From assembly GCF_006717145.1 (NCBI RefSeq), contig NZ_VFQF01000002.1:1488001-1552000 (forward strand): 64,000 bases of DNA, given 5' to 3'. Position numbers and translations under genes: made by a program. Below, piece by piece: positions 8,749 to 17,309 of this stretch (position 1 is the stretch's first letter; the number at the start of each line of letters is the position of its first letter). The DNA comes from Humibacillus xanthopallidus (GTDB taxonomy: Bacteria; Actinomycetota; Actinomycetes; Actinomycetales; Dermatophilaceae). The notes beneath the pieces were generated by a model. The model had not been told where the DNA came from, ran no database searches, and saw only the letters and a program-made list of their open reading frames with translations.

Positions 8749-10569
8749 TCACTCGACGGTGACCGACTTCGCCAGATTACGAGGCTTGTCGATGTCGAGA
8801 CCCAGGGCAACCGCTGCGTGATACGCGAGCAGCTGCATCGGGATCATGAGCAGGATCGGGTCGAGCTCGACCTCGTTGCGGGGCACGTCGACGCGCCGGT
8901 CGTCGAGCGGACCGAGGTCGACGCCGGGGTGCGAGATCGCCACGACGCGGCCGCCGCGGGCGAGCACCTGCTCCGCCGCCGCGAGGTTGCGATCCGTGAG
9001 CTCGTCGTCGGGGATGACGGCGACGGTGGGGCGCGACTCCTCGATGAGGGCGAGCGGCCCGTGCTTGAGCTCGCTCGTCTGGTAGGCCTCGGCGTGCCGG
9101 TAGGAGATCTCCTTGAACTTCTGGGCCCCCTCGCGCGCGACAGGATAGCCGCGGACCCGCCCGATGAAGAAGAGGCTCTCGGCGGCGGAGAGCTCCGTGG
9201 CGAGCCCCGCGATGCGCTCCTCGTCGGCGAGCACTGCCGCGATGTCGGCGGGCATCCGTTCGAGACCCGCGATGATGCGCTGGCCGTCGGCGACCGACAG
9301 GTCGCGCACCCGGCCGAGCAGCAGGGCGAGCAGTGCGAACCCGACACCCATGTGGGTCAACGCCTTGGTCGAGGCGACCGCGATCTCCGGCCCGGCGTGG
9401 AGGTAGATGCCGCCGTCGCACTCTCGGGCGATCGTCGAGCCCACGACGTTGACGAGGCCGACGACCTGCCCGCCCTTGCGCTTGATCTCGCGGACGGCGA
9501 ACGCCGTGTCAGCGGTCTCGCCCGACTGGCTCACGGCGACGTAGAGGGTGTCGGGCTCGATGATCGGGTTGCGGTAGCGGAACTCCGACGCCGCCTCGGC
9601 GTGGGCCGGGATGCGGACGAGCTCCTCGATCATGAGCGCGCCGAGCTCGCCGACGTAGTAGGCCGAGCCGCACCCGAGGATCTTGACGCGGCGGAAGGCG
9701 CGCAGCTCGCGGGGCGAGAGGTTGAGCCCGTCGAGGCGGGCCGTGCCGAAGCGGGTGTCGAGGCGGCCGCGCAGCATGCGCGCGACGGTCTCAGGCTGCT
9801 CGGCGATCTCCTTGGCCATGAAGTGGCCGTGGGCGCCGATCTCGACATCGTCGGCGGAGACCTCGATCTCGGTCGGCACGCGGCCGGTGTCGTGGCTGTC
9901 GCGGGTGAAGGTGCGGTAGTCCTTGGCGGTGACGACGGCCAGCTCGCCGTCGTCGAGGTGCACGACCGACGAGGTGTGGCGCACGAGGGCCGAGACGTCG
10001 GAGGCGACGAACATCTCGCGGTCGCCCACCCCGATGATGAGCGGCGAGCCGTTGCGCGCCACGACGACGCGGTCCGGCTGTTCGGCGTCGAGGACGGCGA
10101 CGGCATACGTCCCGACGACCTGCTCGAGGGCGTCGATGACACGGTCCTCGAGCGCACCGGCACCCGAGCGGGCGACGAGGTGCGCGAGCACCTCGGTATC
10201 GGTGTCGGAGCTGAACGTCACGCCCTCGGCGCCCAGCCGGGCACGCAGTGCGCCGGCGTTGTCGATGATGCCGTTGTGCACGACGCTGATGCGTCCGTCC
10301 TCGCTCGAGTGCGGGTGGGCGTTGGCCTCCGTCGCGGGCCCGTGGGTCGCCCACCGGGTGTGACCGATGCCCACCGTGCCGGCGAGGCGCTTCGGCAGGG
10401 CGGCCTCGAGCTCGCGCACGCGGCCGACCCGGCGCACGACGGTCGCGCCGGAGCTGCCCAGCACGGCGATGCCGGCCGAGTCGTAGCCGCGGTACTCCAG
10501 CCGGGTGAGGCCCTCGATGAGGATGGGCGCTGCTGGCTGGCGTCCGACGTAGCCGACGATTCCGCACAT
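8749..10569 (-). CDS. glmS: Glutamine-fructose-6-phosphate aminotransferase (isomerizing)
   Basis: 606 residues, the usual GlmS length. The mature N-terminus MCGIVGYVG supplies the Cys nucleophile of the class II glutaminase domain. EYRGYDSAGIAV and HTRWATHG are glutaminase motifs. Two SIS isomerase domains follow (CGSAYYVGELGALM, SQSGETADT), and the C-terminus ends with the conserved DKPRNLAKSVTVE. It makes glucosamine-6-P from fructose-6-P and glutamine, the first step to UDP-GlcNAc for peptidoglycan and mycothiol. There is no glmS ribozyme, as expected in actinobacteria. A small conserved gene lies 46 bases upstream in the same direction. Confidence 0.97.
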   Translation of the reverse strand: MCGIVGYVGRQPAAPILIEGLTRLEYRGYDSAGIAVLGSSGATVVRRVGRVRELEAALPKRLAGTVGIGHTRWATHGPATEANAHPHSSEDGRISVVHNGIIDNAGALRARLGAEGVTFSSDTDTEVLAHLVARSGAGALEDRVIDALEQVVGTYAVAVLDAEQPDRVVVARNGSPLIIGVGDREMFVASDVSALVRHTSSVVHLDDGELAVVTAKDYRTFTRDSHDTGRVPTEIEVSADDVEIGAHGHFMAKEIAEQPETVARMLRGRLDTRFGTARLDGLNLSPRELRAFRRVKILGCGSAYYVGELGALMIEELVRIPAHAEAASEFRYRNPIIEPDTLYVAVSQSGETADTAFAVREIKRKGGQVVGLVNVVGSTIARECDGGIYLHAGPEIAVASTKALTHMGVGFALLALLLGRVRDLSVADGQRIIAGLERMPADIAAVLADEERIAGLATELSAAESLFFIGRVRGYPVAREGAQKFKEISYRHAEAYQTSELKHGPLALIEESRPTVAVIPDDELTDRNLAAAEQVLARGGRVVAISHPGVDLGPLDDRRVDVPRNEVELDPILLMIPMQLLAYHAAVALGLDIDKPRNLAKSVTVE

Positions 10570-10615
10570 GGGTGGTGTCTCCTGGAGGTCGTGAGGTGGG
10601 CGGGGCGGGGCTCGC

Positions 10616-10876
10616 TCAGCCGTAGATGATGCGGCGCAGCTGGCGCTCGGTCAGGTCGGGGGCGGCGACGAGGCGCTGGCTCAGCTCCGCCGCGATGGTC
10701 CGGTAGATCTCGGGGTTGCGGGTGCCGTGCAGCTGCAGGGCGGCGTGCCGACGGCGCACGAAGTCGTTGACGGGCTCGTCGTAGTGCGCCAGCACGTCAC
10801 CGATGACACGGGCGGCCTCCGCCTCGCTCAGACCGGTGGAGCCGGCGACACGGGCGACGAGGTCACGGTCGGGCAC
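10616..10876 (-). CDS. Conserved small actinobacterial protein of unknown function
   Basis: 86 residues if started at GTG 10876 (VPDRDLVARVAGSTG). The frame stays open to an ATG at 10966 (116 residues), but bases 10877-10966 have lower GC and contain an inverted repeat, so they look like leader rather than coding sequence. The protein is all helix, with DYxRRRH-like FVRRRHAALQLHGTRN and the C-terminus LTERQLRRIIYG that I recognise from many actinobacteria. Function is unknown. It lies 46 bases before glmS on the same strand and may be co-transcribed with it. Confidence 0.7.
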   Translation of the reverse strand: MPDRDLVARVAGSTGLSEAEAARVIGDVLAHYDEPVNDFVRRRHAALQLHGTRNPEIYRTIAAELSQRLVAAPDLTERQLRRIIYG

Positions 10877-10915
10877 TCCATGAGGATGCACCACCTGTCC
10901 CGGTGCTGCCAAGAA

Positions 10916-10935
10916 TCTGCCCGATTCCGGGCAGA
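10916..10935. promoter_or_regulatory. 8-bp inverted repeat upstream of the glmS-side small gene
   Basis: TCTGCCCG-ATTC-CGGGCAGA, an 8-base perfect inverted repeat with a 4-base spacer, about 40 bases before GTG 10876. It could be an operator or a leader hairpin for the small gene and glmS. Confidence 0.35.
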
Positions 10936-11033
10936 ACTGAGCCATTGCCATAGTCCGTGCGGACAACTCACTGAGTCGAGTGGCCTCGTTGTCACAGGCG
11001 TCTCAGCACGGAACGGGGCGGGTGGGGTGGCGG

Positions 11034-11130
11034 GGTCACTCGAGTTGGGGGGATGGGGCAGGTGGGGTTGCGGGGCCACTCGAGGTGGGGGGTGATGGGG
11101 CGGGTGGGGTTGCGGGGCCACTCGAGTTAG
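11034..11130. repeat. G-rich intergenic repeats with GGCCACTCGAG core
   Basis: Three imperfect copies begin at 11034, 11074 and 11116 (spacing 40 and 42). Each has GG(C/T)CACTCGAG followed by a run of G and then GGGG(C)GGGTGGGGTTGCGG-like sequence. The same core recurs at 32334-32420. The G runs on the + strand have G-quadruplex potential. The stretch lies in the 323-base gap between divergent leader sequence and the helicase terminator; no coding is supported here. Confidence 0.75.
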
Positions 11131-11143
11131 GGGGGTGGACATG

Positions 11144-11177
11144 CGTGTGGCCACCTCCCGCAGGAGGTGGCCACACG
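11144..11177 (-). terminator. Hairpin terminator after the DEAD-box helicase
   Basis: 15-base perfect stem (CGTGTGGCCACCTCC / GGAGGTGGCCACACG) with a 4-base loop, 23 bases past the helicase stop. There is no clear T tract, as is common in high-GC actinobacteria. Confidence 0.75.
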
Positions 11178-11199
11178 TCGAAGCGGGGGAGCGGTCAGC

Positions 11200-13089
11200 T
11201 CACTCCGCGGTGGCCGGGGCCGGGGCGTTCTCGCCGCGGCCGGAGCCACCGCGCCGACGACGGCGAGGGGGACGCGAGCCGCCGGAGGCGGACGAGCCGT
11301 CCGTGCCACCGTCCGCGCCACCGCTGGAGGCGGAGGGCGCGGAGCCGTTCTGCTGCGAGGCGTCGCTTGGTGTGACGTCCCCTCCCTCGGCGCCTGCGGC
11401 CTCGGCGCCGGCCACCGCGGCACCGCTGCCGCGGGTGCGGCGACGGTTGCGGTTGCGCCGGGGGCGGCTCTCGCCGCCGGTCGACTCGCCATCGGCGGCC
11501 GGGCTGGTCGCATCGGCCGTGCCGTTTGCGCCGGAGGCGGTCTCGCGCGACCCGGCGTCATCGCGACGCCCATTGCCACGCCCGCCGGTGCGCGACCCGC
11601 CACGGCCACCGTCACGGGACTCGTTCGAGCTGCGGCCACCCGCCTTGCCGTGGCGCTTGCCGGTCTCGCCGAGGTCCTCGATCTCCTCGGCGCCCAAGCC
11701 GGCGAGGGTCTGCTGCGATCGCCGCAGCCGCCCCTTGGCGTCGGTCGGGATGTCGAGGTCGCTGTAGAGGTGGTCGGAGCTCGAGTAGGTCTCCTGCGGG
11801 TCGGGGATGCCGAGGTCGAGCGTCTTGTTGATGAGCGCCCACCGGTGCAGGTCGTCCCAGTCGACGAAGGTGACGGCGACACCGGTGTTGCCCGCGCGGG
11901 CGGTGCGGCCGATGCGGTGCAGGTAGGTCTTCTCGTCCTCGGGGCACTGGAAGTTGACGACGTGGGTGACGTTGTCGACGTCGATGCCGCGGGCCGCGAC
12001 GTCGGTGGCCACGAGGATGTCGACCTTGCCGTTGCGGAAGGCGCGCAGGGCCTGCTCGCGGGCTCCCTGGCCGAGGTCGCCGTGGATGGCGGCGGCGGCG
12101 AAGCCGCGCTCGACGAGCTCGTCGGCGACCTTGGCCGCCGTGCGCTTGGTGCGGCTGAAGATGATCGTGAGGCCGCGGCCGTTGGCCTGGAGCATGCGCG
12201 AGAGCATCTCGACCTTGTCCATCGCGTGCGCGCGGTAGACGAACTGCTCGACAGCCTTGACCGTGTGGGCGTTCTCGTTCTCGTCGCCCATCGCACGGAT
12301 GTGCGTCGGCTGGCTCATGTAGCGGCGGGCCAGGGCCACGATCGCACCCGGCATGGTCGCGGAGAAGAGCATCGTCTGGCGCGAGGCGGGCGTGAGCGAC
12401 ATCAGCGTCTCGACGTCGGGCAGGAAGCCGAGGTCGAGCATCTCGTCGGCCTCGTCGAGCACGACGGTGCGGGCCTGCGAGAGGTCGAGGTGGCCCTGCT
12501 TGGCGAGGTCGATGAGGCGGCCGGGCGTGCCGACGACGACCTCGACGCCCGTCCTGAGGGCCTCGATCTGCGGCTCGTAGGCGCGGCCACCGTAGACGGT
12601 GAGGACGCGCACACCACGGCGACGGCCGGCGCGCTCGAGGTCGCCGGCGACCTGCACGGCGAGCTCACGCGTCGGCGCCACGGCGAGAGCCTGCGGCTTG
12701 CCGGGGCGGGCGAGGGCGGCATACCCCTCGTCGGCGGGGGTGAGGACGCGGTTGAGGATCGGCACGCCGAAGCCGAGCGTCTTGCCGGTGCCGGTCTTGG
12801 CCTGGCCGATGATGTCGTGGCCGGCGAGCGCGACGGGCAGGGTCATCGCCTGGATGGGGAAGGGGTGGACGATCCCGTGCTCGGCGAGGGACTCGACGAT
12901 GTCGGGGTGCACGTCGAAGTCGGCGAAGGTGAGCTCGGGGGCGACCGGCTCCTCAGCAGCGGGGGCGAGCGGCTCGGCCGACTCGGTGGGGGCCTCGGGA
13001 GCCGTGTCCGCGACCGTCTCGGCGACGGTGGGCTCGGGCGCGTCCGTGGCGACCCCCGCGTCGGCGGGGGTCTCGTGGGGCTGGGTCAT
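11200..13089 (-). CDS. DEAD-box ATP-dependent RNA helicase (RhlE/DeaD-like)
   Basis: 629 residues from ATG 13089, which has GAGAG 6 bases upstream; an ATG at 13095 has no room for a ribosome site. Motifs in order: Q motif (LTFADFDVHPDIVESL), I AKTGTGKT, Ia PTRELAVQV, II LDEADEMLD, III FSATMP, V ATDVAARGID and VI HRIGRTARAG. The last 170 residues are a low-complexity Arg/Gly-rich tail (for example GGRGGSRTGGRGNGRR), expected to bind RNA non-specifically; such tails occur in RNA-degradosome and cold-shock helicases. M. tuberculosis RhlE (Rv3211) has the same neighbourhood. It is divergent from the ferritin-like gene across a 249-base promoter region. Confidence 0.95.
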   Translation of the reverse strand: MTQPHETPADAGVATDAPEPTVAETVADTAPEAPTESAEPLAPAAEEPVAPELTFADFDVHPDIVESLAEHGIVHPFPIQAMTLPVALAGHDIIGQAKTGTGKTLGFGVPILNRVLTPADEGYAALARPGKPQALAVAPTRELAVQVAGDLERAGRRRGVRVLTVYGGRAYEPQIEALRTGVEVVVGTPGRLIDLAKQGHLDLSQARTVVLDEADEMLDLGFLPDVETLMSLTPASRQTMLFSATMPGAIVALARRYMSQPTHIRAMGDENENAHTVKAVEQFVYRAHAMDKVEMLSRMLQANGRGLTIIFSRTKRTAAKVADELVERGFAAAAIHGDLGQGAREQALRAFRNGKVDILVATDVAARGIDVDNVTHVVNFQCPEDEKTYLHRIGRTARAGNTGVAVTFVDWDDLHRWALINKTLDLGIPDPQETYSSSDHLYSDLDIPTDAKGRLRRSQQTLAGLGAEEIEDLGETGKRHGKAGGRSSNESRDGGRGGSRTGGRGNGRRDDAGSRETASGANGTADATSPAADGESTGGESRPRRNRNRRRTRGSGAAVAGAEAAGAEGGDVTPSDASQQNGSAPSASSGGADGGTDGSSASGGSRPPRRRRRGGSGRGENAPAPATAE

Positions 13090-13338
13090 GGGCATCTCTC
13101 GATCGGCACGAGCACCCCGGGGAGCGGGAGCTCAGTGGCGCGTGACGGGCCGATCGGAGCGTGTCATGGACGGTGGGTGGCACTCGCATCCGTGCGGGCT
13201 CCACCGGTGCGCGGTGAGTCGTTCGCTCCTCGCGAGCACCATCTGGGCAAACCTTCGGGCCGACCGGGCACCGAGCTGTCCGGATCATCCTACCGGCACG
13301 TAGGCGCCAGGCCCGCCATCGTTCACTAGATTGGGCGC

Positions 13339-14043
13339 ATGACCAGCGCTGATGCCTCCGCCGAGCCCCTCTCGCCCGACTCGGAGCCCGGCTACCTGGC
13401 CGCGGTCACCGACCTGCTCGGAGCGCTCGCCTACGGCGAGCTCTGCGCCTTCTCGCAGCTGGCCAAGGATGCCGAGCTCGCCCCGACCCTGCGCCACAAG
13501 TCGGCCATCGCGCAGCTCGCCGCGCACGAGCTGCGCAACTTCACGGTGCTGAGCGAGCGGCTCGCATCGCTCGGCGTCGAGCCGGAGACGGCGATGGAGC
13601 CCTTCGTACCGGCCGTCGACGGCTTCCATGAGCGCACGGCGCCGTCCGACTGGCTCGAGGGCATGGTCAAGGCCTATGTCGGCGAGGGCATCGCGCAGGA
13701 CTTCTACCGCGAGGTCTCCACCTACGTCGACGCCGACACACGGGCGCTGGTGCTCCACGTGCTCGAGGACGACAGCCAGGCTGACTTCGCGGTGGCGGCG
13801 GTGCGCGAGGCCATCGCCGAGGACAGCCGGCTCGCCGGCCGGCTCGCGCTCTGGGGGCGGCGTCTTGTCGGCGAGGCGATCACGCAGGCCCAGCGTGTGG
13901 GTGTCGAGCGCGACGCGCTCGCGAGCATCCTCGTCGGCGCCCCGGGGCGCGCCGGCGCCGACCTCGCCGAGCTGGGGCGCATGTTCGCCCGGCTCACCGA
14001 CGAGCACACGCGGCGGATGGAGCGGCTCGGCCTGTCGGCCTGA
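13339..14043 (+). CDS. Ferritin-like fold protein (MiaE-like)
   Basis: 234 residues from ATG 13339. A four-helix ferritin-like bundle is indicated by ALAYGELCAFSQLA, AAHELRNFTVLSERL (ExxH-type metal ligands in inverted order) and VLEDDSQADFAVAAV. This actinobacterial family is distantly related to tRNA-hydroxylase MiaE and lies beside the RhlE-type helicase in many genomes (M. tuberculosis Rv3210c position, from memory). The substrate is unknown; iron-dependent oxygenation is inferred from fold only. A strong bidirectional terminator follows. Confidence 0.8.
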   Translation: MTSADASAEPLSPDSEPGYLAAVTDLLGALAYGELCAFSQLAKDAELAPTLRHKSAIAQLAAHELRNFTVLSERLASLGVEPETAMEPFVPAVDGFHERTAPSDWLEGMVKAYVGEGIAQDFYREVSTYVDADTRALVLHVLEDDSQADFAVAAVREAIAEDSRLAGRLALWGRRLVGEAITQAQRVGVERDALASILVGAPGRAGADLAELGRMFARLTDEHTRRMERLGLSA

Positions 14044-14077
14044 TGGGCGGTCGGCGGGGGTGATCCGCAGCCGCTGG

Positions 14078-14125
14078 ACATGACGGAAGGGCCCGGCCGT
14101 GGTGGCCGAGCCCTTCGTCACGTCC
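14078..14125. terminator. Bidirectional terminator
   Basis: A long hairpin, GACGGAAGGGCCCGGCC ... GGCCGAGCCCTTCGTC, between the convergent ferritin-like gene (+) and GlsB gene (-). The stem is slightly imperfect and serves both strands. Confidence 0.8.
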
Positions 14126-14155
14126 AGCGGCGTATGCCGCGTGGCGGGGTCCGCG

Positions 14156-14425
14156 TCAGACGGACTTGCTGGTGATGCGGCCGTAGGCCACGATGCCGAG
14201 CGCGGCGAGGATCGCACCGACGATCCAGTACCACCAGGCGATGCCGCCACCGCTGTTGTTGTAGCCGAAGATCGCTCCGAGGAGCAGCGTCGCGACGAGC
14301 GAGGCGACGATGCCGATGACGATCGTCATGAGGATCGAGATGTTCTGCTTGCCGGGGAGGATGAGACGGCCCAGGGCGCCGATGATGAGACCGGCGATGA
14401 TCGCTCCGATAATCGTGCCAATCAT
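14156..14425 (-). CDS. GlsB/YeaQ/YmgE-family stress membrane protein
   Basis: 89 residues from ATG 14425, with AGAAGGAGC just upstream deciding the start. Three hydrophobic helices are visible: IIGAIIAGLIIGALGRLIL, the region after KQNISILMT, and WYWIVGAILAALGIVAYG. The LILPGKQ motif after helix 1 is the family signature ('transglycosylase-associated protein'). These small inner-membrane proteins are induced by stress; biochemical function is unknown. A paralogue lies 134 bases upstream on the same strand and a third at 54459. Confidence 0.9.
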   Translation of the reverse strand: MIGTIIGAIIAGLIIGALGRLILPGKQNISILMTIVIGIVASLVATLLLGAIFGYNNSGGGIAWWYWIVGAILAALGIVAYGRITSKSV

Positions 14426-14559
14426 GTCTTTGCTCCTTCTGGCCCCCCGTGCGGGGCGACCTCTTGGTCCGCGCCGGGAGCGCGGACGACAGTTGCACTG
14501 TCCCACCATTGAGGCGGGTGTGGTGGGTGTGACTCGCAGAATTTGCGCGACAGTGACCC

Positions 14560-14835
14560 TCAGCGGGTGGGGTGGCTCGCGCCCCTCACCCGGCCGTAGC
14601 CCAGGATCAGGGCCGCCGCGACGACGACCCCGATGGCTCCGGAGACCCAGTCGACGGAGGAGGCGGTGCGGTCACCGCTGATCGAGTAGTAGATCAAGGT
14701 CCCGACGAGCGACCCGGCGGCGCCGAGCACGATCGTCATGAGGACGCTGATGGACTGCCTGCCCGGAAGCAGCAGGCGCGCGAGCCCACCGACGACGGCG
14801 CCGGCGAGGACCGCGAACACCACGGTCCACAGCAT
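14560..14835 (-). CDS. GlsB/YeaQ/YmgE-family stress membrane protein (paralogue)
   Basis: 91 residues from ATG 14835, preceded by GGAGGGAGC. Same three-helix plan as its downstream neighbour, with LLLPGRQSISVLMT in place of LILPGKQNISILMT. The two form a tandem pair, probably an old duplication. Each has its own ribosome site and a gap of 134 bases, so they may be separately expressed. Confidence 0.88.
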   Translation of the reverse strand: MLWTVVFAVLAGAVVGGLARLLLPGRQSISVLMTIVLGAAGSLVGTLIYYSISGDRTASSVDWVSGAIGVVVAAALILGYGRVRGASHPTR

Positions 14836-15038
14836 GTCGGCTCCCTCCGACGGCCCGATCGTGGTCGGACTGACGACGGACCGACGCGAGCCGGCCCCTG
14901 ACGAGAAGGTCGTACCCGGATCGGGGCGAACGCCCACGCTGCGATGCGCATCCGTGACCGGAGCGTGTGTGCCGGCCCGGCGCCGGACACAGCCCATGCC
15001 CCCGGAAGGGGCGGGTGCGCCCGGCTCGGCCGACGTGG

Positions 15039-15260
15039 TCAGGAGGCGCCGAAGCCGACTCCCGCCCGGCGCTCCGCGCCGGTGGTCACGTAACCGATGG
15101 ACGCGGACGGCACGATGATGCGCCCGCCCTTGTCGTCGACGAGCTCGAGCACGTCGGAGTCCAGGGCGGCCTTGACCGCGGCGACGATCTCGTCGGTCGA
15201 CTGCGTGGTCTCGAAGGCGATCTCGCGCGCCACGTTCTGCACGCCGATGCGGATATCCAC
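15039..15260 (-). CDS. DUF3107 domain protein
   Basis: 73 residues from GTG 15260. The whole protein is DUF3107: it begins MDIRIGVQNVAREIAFE and ends with the conserved GRIIVPSASIGYVTTG. It is a small ATP-binding-protein-like family restricted to Actinobacteria (M. tuberculosis TB9.4/Rv3208A), function unknown. It lies 56 bases after the TetR gene on the same strand, an arrangement conserved in the phylum. Confidence 0.9.
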   Translation of the reverse strand: MDIRIGVQNVAREIAFETTQSTDEIVAAVKAALDSDVLELVDDKGGRIIVPSASIGYVTTGAERRAGVGFGAS

Positions 15261-15316
15261 GTCATACCTGCTTTCTCACACGTCGTCGGGCGCGCGATCG
15301 GCGCCCTGTCGTCACC

Positions 15317-15979
15317 TTAACCAGCGGTGGTGCCGACGGATTCCTTGGGCTTGTCGGTGCCCGACCGCACGGACGGGAAGGCGCCGAACCCACGGCGGAT
15401 CAGGGCGGCGGTGACGCGCACGGCGGTGTCCTCGGAGAGGGTGGCCTCGTGGGTGAGCCAGTGGCGTGCGGCGGTCTGCGCCATGCCGACGAAGGCGACC
15501 CCGACGAGCACCGCCTCCTCCTGCTCCATCGAGGTCTCGCTCGTGATGATCTCGGCCATGGCCTCCGCACACGTGAGGTCGATCTGGTCGAGGCGCTTGC
15601 GCACCTCGGGCTCGTTGGCGAGGTCGGACTCGAAGATGAGGCGGAAGGCCGCGCCCTCCTGCCCGACGAAGTCGAAGTAGGCCCGGGTCATCGTGTTGAT
15701 GCGCGCCTTGTTGTCCTCGAGCGCGAGCGCGTCGCGCACGAGCTGCTCGAGCTCGCCGGTGTGCTGGTCGATGAGCGCGAGGTAGAGCTCGAGCTTGCCG
15801 GGGAAGTGCTGGTAGAGCACCGGCTTCGAGACACCCGCCCGCGCCGCGATGTCGTCCATGGCGGCCGAGTGGTAGCCGTTCTCGACGAAGACGCCGAGAG
15901 CCGCGTCGAGCAGCTGGGCGCGTCGCTCCGATCGGGGGAGCCGCTGGCCGCGAACGGCGGCGGTGGTGTCGTCAGGCAT
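15317..15979 (-). CDS. TetR/AcrR-family transcriptional regulator
   Basis: 220 residues. N-terminal HTH (about residues 18-64): RRAQLLDAALGVFVENG, then MDDIAARAGVSKPVLYQHF, a canonical TetR recognition helix. The C-terminal ligand domain includes FRLIFESDLANEPEVR. It corresponds by position to Rv3208 beside DUF3107 and MoeZ. It is divergent from moeZ with an 85-base gap that probably holds its operator. The ligand is unknown. Confidence 0.92.
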   Translation of the reverse strand: MPDDTTAAVRGQRLPRSERRAQLLDAALGVFVENGYHSAAMDDIAARAGVSKPVLYQHFPGKLELYLALIDQHTGELEQLVRDALALEDNKARINTMTRAYFDFVGQEGAAFRLIFESDLANEPEVRKRLDQIDLTCAEAMAEIITSETSMEQEEAVLVGVAFVGMAQTAARHWLTHEATLSEDTAVRVTAALIRRGFGAFPSVRSGTDKPKESVGTTAG

Positions 15980-16064
15980 CCGGGTCCTCGAGAGCGATCG
16001 TGCCGCGGCGCCCCTCGCGGGACGACGATGTCATTGTCACCATACCGAGCAGTACGGTGATCGC

Positions 16065-17243
16065 ATGTCGACGGATCCGCTGGTCAAGACGGGTCGCCCG
16101 CTCAGCCGGCCCGAGCTGACGCGCTACGCGCGACACGTGCTCCTGCCCGACGTGGGCCGGGACGGGCAGGAGCGACTTGCCGCGGCTCGGGTGCTCGTCG
16201 TCGGCGCCGGGGGGCTGGGCTCGCCGGCTCTGCTCTATCTCGCGGCCGCCGGTGTCGGCACCATCGGGGTCGTCGACGCCGACGTCGTCGACCTCACCAA
16301 CCTCCACCGGCAGGTGATCCACTCCGACGCCGACATCGGCCGGCCAAAGACCGAGTCTGCCGAGGCGGCCGTGCACCGGGTCAACCCGCACGTCACGGTC
16401 GAGCGCCACGACCTCGCCCTCGACTCGAGCAACGCGCTCGAGATCATCGCGGGCTACGACCTCGTGGTCGACGGCACCGACAACTTCCCGACGCGCTACC
16501 TCGTCAACGACGCGTGCGTCATGCTCGGCAAGCCGCACGTCTGGGGGTCGATCCTGCGCTTCGACGGCCAGGTCTCGGTGTGGTGGGCGGGCCACGGGCC
16601 CTGCTACCGCTGCGTCTTCCCGGAGCCGCCTCCGCCCGGGTCGGTGCCGAGCTGTGCGGAGGGCGGCGTGCTCGGCGTGCTCTGCGCGTCGATCGGCTCC
16701 GTGCAGTCGACCGAGGCGGTCAAGCTGCTCCTCGGCATCGGCGAGCCGCTCACAGGCCGGCTGCTCATCCACGACGCGCTGCGCCAGAGCTGGGACACCC
16801 TGACCGTCCGAGCCGACCCCGACTGCCCCGTGTGCGGCACGAACCCGACCGTCACAGAGCTCATCGACTACGTCGAGTTCTGCGGGGTGCCCGGGGCCGC
16901 CGCGCCCGACGAGGGCGACCTGCCGACCGTGACGGTGCACGAGATGGCCGACGAGCTCGCCTCGAGCGCCCCACCGCTGCTCGTCGACGTGCGCGGCACG
17001 GAGGAGCGAGCTATCGCGAGCATCCCGGGCGCGGTCGCGATCCATCTCGACAGCTTCCGGTCTGGTGAGGCGTTTGACGAGCTGCCCTCTGACAGAAGGG
17101 TGCTCATCCACTGCAAGGTCGGCGCACGCTCCGCCGAGGCGACGAGACTAGCCCTGCGCGCGGGGTTCACCGACGTCGCGAACGTCGAGGGCGGCATACT
17201 CGCCTATCTGCGTGAGATCGACCCGACGCAGCCGGAGTACTGA
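16065..17243 (+). CDS. moeZ: Adenylyltransferase/sulfurtransferase MoeZ
   Basis: 392 residues from ATG 16065. The N-terminal E1-like domain has GAGGLGSPALLYLAAAGVG (ATP loop), the conserved NLHRQVIHSDADIG, and zinc cysteines CYRC (about 182-185) and CPVC (about 254-257). The C-terminal rhodanese domain (about 285-388) has active-site Cys in IHCKVGARS. It adenylates the C-terminus of ubiquitin-like sulfur carriers (MoaD, CysO, ThiS) and transfers sulfur to make the thiocarboxylate for molybdopterin, cysteine and thiamine pathways. A moaE and a molybdopterin oxidoreductase are in the same window. It reads divergently from TetR. Confidence 0.95.
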   Translation: MSTDPLVKTGRPLSRPELTRYARHVLLPDVGRDGQERLAAARVLVVGAGGLGSPALLYLAAAGVGTIGVVDADVVDLTNLHRQVIHSDADIGRPKTESAEAAVHRVNPHVTVERHDLALDSSNALEIIAGYDLVVDGTDNFPTRYLVNDACVMLGKPHVWGSILRFDGQVSVWWAGHGPCYRCVFPEPPPPGSVPSCAEGGVLGVLCASIGSVQSTEAVKLLLGIGEPLTGRLLIHDALRQSWDTLTVRADPDCPVCGTNPTVTELIDYVEFCGVPGAAAPDEGDLPTVTVHEMADELASSAPPLLVDVRGTEERAIASIPGAVAIHLDSFRSGEAFDELPSDRRVLIHCKVGARSAEATRLALRAGFTDVANVEGGILAYLREIDPTQPEY

Positions 17244-17309
17244 ACGAGCCCATCCGTCCCGCTGGGGTCCCCTCCTCCCCAGCCGCCCACCAGAGGAGCG
17301 CGCCCCCCC

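Noticed and set aside
10570-10615. glmS ribozyme or riboswitch
   Set aside because: The 46-base gap before glmS has no ribozyme-like core; the class is typical of Firmicutes.
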